Of a DNA stretch of 48,213 bases, positions 44,530 to 48,213 are shown piece after piece. The notes below the pieces were generated by a model. That model ran no database searches and had not been told where the DNA came from. It worked only from the letters and a program-made list of their open reading frames with translations. The first letter of the stretch is position 1. Every line of letters starts with the position of its first letter. Source of the DNA: Solobacterium sp. (GTDB lineage: Bacteria; Bacillota_I; Bacilli_A; Erysipelotrichales; Erysipelotrichaceae). Location of the stretch: contig JAGAVW010000040.1 in NCBI GenBank assembly GCA_017941735.1, forward strand, positions 1-48,213, in the 5' to 3' direction. A program made the translations under genes and the position numbers.

Positions 44530-45651
44530 ATGAAAAAACTATTTATTTCACTTTGCTCGGTTGCATTATTAGCTGGATGTGCTAATAACGCTGGTACAGC
44601 TGCTGCTACAGCTACACCAGAAGCTACAGCCGAAGCAACAGCAGAAGCAACAGCAACTCCAGAAGCAACAGCTACTCCAGAAGCAGCTGCAGCTACAGGT
44701 GGATTAAGAGTTGGTGTTGGTTCTTCTACATCAATCACTGCGAAAGATGCTGCTGATGCAGATACAGATGGTTCTGTTCAATTCAACACAACTTATGCAG
44801 GACTCGTTCTCGATGCAGATGATGTCATCAAATATGTATCTCTTGACGTTGCGCAAAACACAGTTAAATTTGCGAAAGATGGTACAATCACTTCTGACCC
44901 AGAAGCAGCTACACCAACAAAGAAAGAAAAAGGTGAAGCTTACAACATGAAGGGTGCATCTCCAATCGGTAAAGAATGGGATGAACAAGCAGCAGGTTTC
45001 GAAGCTTGGGCAGTTGGTAAGAAATTATCTGATGTTCTAAGCATGCCTACTGAAGTTAATGAAGAAGGCCATACTGTTTCTACAGATGCTGACTTATTAA
45101 CAACAACAACTATCAGTATCGATGCTTTCATCGCTGCTATTAAGGCTGCTGCAGACAATGCAGTTGAAGCAGGTGATGCAGTTCAATTCGGTACAGGTTC
45201 TGTTACTTCTTTAAGCTCTTCTGCAGCAGAAGGTGCTGACAAAGATGGCCAAGTACAAGCAAATACAACTTATGCTGTATTAGCAGTTGATGGCGATGGC
45301 AAGATCGTTAAAATGTTGACAGACGTTGCACAAAACACAGTTAAATTCACAGCAGAAGGTGCAATCTCTGGTGATGCAGCTCCAGCTCCAACAAAGAAAG
45401 AAAAGGGCGAAGCTTACAACATGAAAGGTGCATCCGCAATCGGTAAAGAATGGGATGAACAAAACGAAGGCTTCGAAGCTTGGGCTGAAGGTAAGACGGT
45501 TGATGAAATCGTTGCTTCTCCAACAGAGAAACAAGACAATGGTCACATCGTTTCTACAGATGCTGACTTGTTAACAACAACAACCATCAGTATTGATGCA
45601 CACCTCAACGCTGTTAAAGCAGCTGGTGCAGCTTTACAACCATTAAACTAA
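44530..45651 (+). CDS. Lipoprotein with two tandem repeats, function unknown
   Basis: A 373-aa lipoprotein, with lipobox LLAGC and Cys17. A low-complexity Ala/Thr/Pro/Glu stalk (about residues 20-55) follows. The rest is two copies of a domain of about 155 residues. Both contain VQxNTTYAxL, DVAQNTVKF, PTKKEKGEAYNMKGAS, IGKEWDEQ and VSTDADLLTTTTISIDA, nearly identical between copies. I know this domain only as a conserved hypothetical of Bacillota. Codon choice is biased to a small set (GCA, GCT, ACA, GTT), and with the strong promoter this suggests high expression. It is monocistronic and likely an abundant surface protein. Confidence 0.8.
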   Translation: MKKLFISLCSVALLAGCANNAGTAAATATPEATAEATAEATATPEATATPEAAAATGGLRVGVGSSTSITAKDAADADTDGSVQFNTTYAGLVLDADDVIKYVSLDVAQNTVKFAKDGTITSDPEAATPTKKEKGEAYNMKGASPIGKEWDEQAAGFEAWAVGKKLSDVLSMPTEVNEEGHTVSTDADLLTTTTISIDAFIAAIKAAADNAVEAGDAVQFGTGSVTSLSSSAAEGADKDGQVQANTTYAVLAVDGDGKIVKMLTDVAQNTVKFTAEGAISGDAAPAPTKKEKGEAYNMKGASAIGKEWDEQNEGFEAWAEGKTVDEIVASPTEKQDNGHIVSTDADLLTTTTISIDAHLNAVKAAGAALQPLN

Positions 45652-45664
45652 GCAATTAGTTGAC

Positions 45665-45698
45665 AAAAGAATCGATTCTTGAAATCGATTCTTTTTTT
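45665..45698 (+). terminator. Strong terminator of the repeat lipoprotein
   Basis: AAGAATCGATT (45667-45677) pairs perfectly with AATCGATTCTT (45683-45693) over CTTGA and is followed by a T-run. Confidence 0.85.
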
Positions 45699-45711
45699 AT
45701 GCAAAAAGTGG

Positions 45712-45726
45712 TAAACTTTTCGCATG
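45712..45726 (+). promoter_or_regulatory. Extended -10 box abutting a start codon (leaderless candidate)
   Basis: TGG-TAAACT (-10 at 45712-45717) is followed by TTTCGC and the ATG at 45724, the same six-base gap as at four other genes. No ribosome binding site is present. Confidence 0.45.
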
Positions 45727-46065
45727 ACACGTTTATTAAGAAGTTTGATTTTGAGTGCCTTATCTTTGTGGGTCATTGATGTGTTATTAGAGGGTGTTTT
45801 CTTTCGTGATGCGAAGACCCTCATCGTGACGGCGATCGTATTAGGCGTGCTCAATGCGGTGGTAAAGCCAATCTTAAAAGTATTGACCTTACCAATTAAT
45901 GTAATGACATTTGGGATTTTTTCTTTTTTGTTAAATGGAATTGTCTTATATACGGCATTCCAATTTTCAGGAGGCAATATCAACTCCGTTTTAACGGCAA
46001 CCATTGCCGCAATCTTACTAACGATTGTGAATGGAACCTTTGAAAAACTGTTTGGGAAGAAGTAG
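45724..46065 (+). CDS. PF04020-type four-helix membrane protein
   Basis: A 113-aa protein with four helices and the family pattern NAVVKPILKVLTLPINVMTFG. The family is named after phage holins but is widespread as a chromosomal membrane protein of unknown role. It precedes the flavodoxin gene by eight bases and may be co-transcribed with flavodoxin and dtd. Confidence 0.8.
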   Translation: MTRLLRSLILSALSLWVIDVLLEGVFFRDAKTLIVTAIVLGVLNAVVKPILKVLTLPINVMTFGIFSFLLNGIVLYTAFQFSGGNINSVLTATIAAILLTIVNGTFEKLFGKK

Positions 46066-46073
46066 GTGAGACA

Positions 46074-46499
46074 ATGACTGTAAACGTAATCTATTATTCG
46101 AGAAAAGGGAACACACAAAAAGTAGCAGATGCAATAGCGGAAGTATGTGGGGTCAAGGCAATTGATATTGCGCAACCACATTCCTTAGGCGAAACCGGTC
46201 TTTTATTTATTGGGATGGGTGTTTATGCTGGGAAAGCGGACCAATCTCTGCTTGATTATTTAGATAACTTACCGGTGAATATCATTAAAGGAGCAGCACT
46301 TTTTAGTACATCTGCTTCTGGAAAAGATCGTAGTGAAATGGTGGTCAATTTATTAGAACATAAAGGGATTGTGGTTTATCCCAAACATTTATGTTTAAAA
46401 GGACAATTCCTATTCTTGAATCCAAAACGTCCGAATGAAGAAGATATCGAAGTAGCGAAGAAATATGCACAAGAAGTGCTCAACGCATTTAGAGGCTAA
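46074..46499 (+). CDS. Flavodoxin-like protein
   Basis: A 141-aa flavodoxin-fold protein. The FMN phosphate loop is [13 protein letters not shown] (residues 9-21), and a second flavin loop is near [10 protein letters not shown]. It should carry electrons or act as an FMN-dependent reductase. AGGTGAG precedes the ATG. It lies two bases before dtd in the same unit. The partner is not evident. Confidence 0.8.
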   Translation: MTVNVIYYSRKGNTQKVADAIAEVCGVKAIDIAQPHSLGETGLLFIGMGVYAGKADQSLLDYLDNLPVNIIKGAALFSTSASGKDRSEMVVNLLEHKGIVVYPKHLCLKGQFLFLNPKRPNEEDIEVAKKYAQEVLNAFRG

Positions 46500-46501
46500 A
46501 C

Positions 46502-46948
46502 ATGCGTGTTGTCATTCAAAGAGTCAAACATGCCTCCGTCAAAATCGAAGGCAACCTACATGGTCAAATCCAACAAGGGTTTTTATTGCTGGTAGGAATT
46601 TGTGATGAAGATAGCGAAGAAGTGGTTCAAAAAGTAGCTGAAAAGATTCGGAAGTTACGCATCTTTGAAGATGAAAATGGAAAGATGAACTTAGCTTTAC
46701 AAGATATTAACGGTTCTATCTTATCCATCTCACAATTCACCCTTTATGCGGATTGTAAGAAAGGGAATCGTCCAAGCTTTGATGGCGCCGGAAAACCCGA
46801 GCACGCAAAAAGGTTATATCTCTATTTCAATGAATATTTAAGAGCTGCAGGGGTACATGTAGAAGAAGGAATCTTTGGGGCAGATATGAAGGTAGAACTC
46901 TTAAATGATGGCCCGGTGACTATTGTCTTAGATTCTGCAATGTTATAA
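46502..46948 (+). CDS. dtd: D-aminoacyl-tRNA deacylase
   Basis: A 148-aa Dtd1 protein that removes D-amino acids from tRNAs. It has the active-site motif [10 protein letters not shown] (75-84) and the cross-subunit Gly-cisPro motif NDGPVT (135-140). Length and both motifs are as in well-studied members. It starts two bases after the flavodoxin stop and is followed eleven bases later by folD, with AAGGAGAAAG between. Confidence 0.95.
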   Translation: MRVVIQRVKHASVKIEGNLHGQIQQGFLLLVGICDEDSEEVVQKVAEKIRKLRIFEDENGKMNLALQDINGSILSISQFTLYADCKKGNRPSFDGAGKPEHAKRLYLYFNEYLRAAGVHVEEGIFGADMKVELLNDGPVTIVLDSAML

Positions 46949-46958
46949 GGAGAAAGTT

Positions 46959-47810
46959 ATGGGAAGAGTGGTATATGGAAGTGAGCTAGCGGAAAAGCTA
47001 CGCGCAACAATGAAAGAGAAAATCGAAGGCTATCAAAAGACCCAAGAACGGGTTCCTTGTTTAGCTGTGATTTTAGTTGGGAATAATCCAGCCTCTTTAT
47101 CCTATGTAAAGGGAAAAGAGAAAGCTTGTGAAGCCGTAGGCATCCAAAGCCAATTCTTTCATTTTGAAGAGACGATTTCGCAAGAAGAATTAGAAGAATG
47201 TATTAAAGCTTGTAATGAAAATGTGGAAATTGATGGAATTCTTCTTCAACTTCCTTTACCAAAAGGATTTGATGAAACCCATGCCTTATCCCTTATTTCG
47301 CCAGAAAAAGATGTCGATGGGCTCCATCCCATGAATGTAGGCAGATTGTATTTAGGCCAAGAGGGATTTGTGCCCTGTACGCCACTCGGTATTATGGAAT
47401 TATTAAAAGAGATGGGATGCACCATCGAAGGAAAGAGTGCCGTTGTGATTGGAAGAAGCCAACTTGTTGGTGCACCAGTTGCGCGTTTACTCCAAAATGC
47501 CAATGCCACGGTTACCATTTGTCACTCCCGCACAAAGAATCTACCGGAAGTTTGTAAAAAGGCAGATATTCTTGTGGCTGCGATTGGGAAGGCAAAAATG
47601 GTCAACCATGAATATGTCAAAGAAGGCGCTTATGTGATTGATGTAGGCATTAACCGCAATGAAGATGGGAAACTTTGTGGGGATGTCGATTTTGATGACG
47701 TCTTACCACTTGCCGAAGCAATCACCCCAGTCCCCAAAGGGGTTGGGCCTATGACGATTTGTATGTTATTAGAGAATACGATTCAAGCGTATGAGAGGAA
47801 ATTAAAATGA
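46959..47810 (+). CDS. folD: Bifunctional methylene-THF dehydrogenase/cyclohydrolase
   Basis: A 283-aa FolD protein that interconverts 5,10-methylene-THF and 10-formyl-THF. The family motifs are SYVKGKEKACEAVGI with the catalytic Lys, QLPLPKGFDE, PEKDVDGLHP, VIGRSQLVGAP (Rossmann) and PVPKGVGPMT. AAGGAGAAAG precedes the ATG. The stop overlaps the next start (ATGA). Confidence 0.96.
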   Translation: MGRVVYGSELAEKLRATMKEKIEGYQKTQERVPCLAVILVGNNPASLSYVKGKEKACEAVGIQSQFFHFEETISQEELEECIKACNENVEIDGILLQLPLPKGFDETHALSLISPEKDVDGLHPMNVGRLYLGQEGFVPCTPLGIMELLKEMGCTIEGKSAVVIGRSQLVGAPVARLLQNANATVTICHSRTKNLPEVCKKADILVAAIGKAKMVNHEYVKEGAYVIDVGINRNEDGKLCGDVDFDDVLPLAEAITPVPKGVGPMTICMLLENTIQAYERKLK

Positions 47811-48016
47811 TTATTCCAGAATATGGACTCAATGACATTGTTGAAATGAAAAAAGAACATCCATGCCATAAATCAAAATTATGGACGATTACACGCATGG
47901 GTGCAGATATTAAGATTAAGTGTCATGGGTGTGGCGCAGTCATTATGTTTCCTAGAAGTGAATTTGAACGGAAATTAAAGAAAGTTATTGAACACCACCA
48001 AGAAGGTGCAGAATGA
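47807..48016 (+). CDS. DUF951 protein
   Basis: A 69-aa protein of the DUF951 family, with the usual opening LNDIVEMKKEHPCHKSK, the middle GADIKIKCHGCG and PRSEFERKLKKV. Cysteines (Cys36 region CHGC and the earlier Cys) may bind a metal. It is coupled to folD by ATGA and is followed 12 bases later by ychF, an arrangement often seen in Bacillota. Role unknown. Confidence 0.9.
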   Translation: MIIPEYGLNDIVEMKKEHPCHKSKLWTITRMGADIKIKCHGCGAVIMFPRSEFERKLKKVIEHHQEGAE

Positions 48017-48028
48017 GGAGGAGAAACT

Positions 48029-48213
48029 ATGCCATTAACAGCCGGTATCGTCGGATTGCCAAATGTCGGAAAATCAACATTGTTTAACGCGATCACAAAT
48101 AGCCAAGTCTTAGCGGAAAACTATCCTTTTGCGACGATCAATCCAAATGTAGGTGTGGTAGAGGTTCCTGATGAAAGAATGGACCATATTGTAGAACTCT
48201 TCCACCCAAAGAA
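48029..48213 (+). CDS. ychF: Redox-responsive ATPase YchF (5' part)
   Basis: The first 61 codons of an Obg-family P-loop ATPase. [20 protein letters not shown] carries the G1 loop (GLPNVGKST, residues 9-17), followed by [15 protein letters not shown], which contains the switch I region typical of YchF. The ATG follows GAGGAGGAG. The gene runs off the end of the window. Confidence 0.93.
   Translation, partial: MPLTAGIVGLPNVGKSTLFNAITNSQVLAENYPFATINPNVGVVEVPDERMDHIVELFHPK

Noticed and set aside
44600..44700. Short repeats as a CRISPR or satellite array
   Set aside because: They are in-frame codon repeats for Ala-Thr-Pro-Glu in the lipoprotein stalk.
44493..44738. Minus-strand Ala/Val-rich ORF
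   Set aside because: It is the antisense of the low-complexity stalk of the lipoprotein gene and has no start signals.
45724..46065. Prophage remnant because of the 'holin' family name
   Set aside because: The PF04020 family is a common chromosomal membrane protein, and no other phage gene is present.

Overview
The window is chromosomal DNA from a low-GC Gram-positive bacterium. Strong AGGAGG-type ribosome binding sites, short coupled operons, U-rich hairpin terminators, TGA used as a stop, sortless lipoproteins and the housekeeping set (RlmD, ProC, Dtd, FolD, DUF951, YchF) point to Bacillota. The style of the genes suggests an anaerobic, gut-type member such as an Erysipelotrichia relative; that placement is inference. 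No phage, CRISPR array, rRNA operon or insertion sequence was seen.

Layout. 1-5575: tail of an upstream gene, then a sugar operon (type B carboxylesterase, GH31 glycosidase, GPH symporter) followed by a zinc-ribbon protein. 5576-5976: a terminator and the control region of the next operon. 5977-18135: a catabolic island of ten genes in two transcription units around a PucR-type regulator. Unit A holds a cyanuric acid hydrolase/barbiturase-family ring-opening enzyme, a CodA/AtzC-like amidohydrolase and a transporter. Unit B holds a nucleobase-type permease, an isochorismatase-fold amidase resembling biuret hydrolase, three subunits like the oxamate carbamoyltransferase AllH-AllF-AllG, and carbamate kinase. 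The genes read together as a redox-free fermentation: import a cyclic ureide or imide, deaminate it if needed, open the ring, phosphorolyse the resulting acyl-urea to carbamoyl phosphate, and make ATP with carbamate kinase. Three copies of a 5-7-5 inverted repeat (TTGTY-N7-GACAA) sit at the two control regions and are the best candidate operators for PucR.

18136-22520: tRNA-Thr(CGU) on the minus strand, then two small peptides with a double-glycine leader and zinc-binding-like cores (18437 and 21961), flanking a zincin lipoprotein, a YunG-like protein and RlmD. 22521-23810: a short cassette of visibly higher GC, with the 3' fragment of a GyrI-like gene, a GNAT-YoaP protein and a TfoX N-terminal-domain protein; it looks acquired and abuts a native terminator.

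23985-48213: mostly core and surface functions: Na/phosphate symporter with PhoU domain, a membrane-anchored clostripain-like protease, ProC, lipoproteins, two MATE exporters, a phosphodiester-glycosidase-like protein, a PatB/MalY-type C-S lyase, a heterodimeric ABC exporter with one degenerate ATP site, a PHP-domain phosphatase, a D,D-carboxypeptidase, a two-repeat lipoprotein, and the dtd-folD-DUF951-ychF block. Five genes in this part have a -10 box exactly six bases before the start codon and no ribosome binding site, which suggests leaderless mRNAs.
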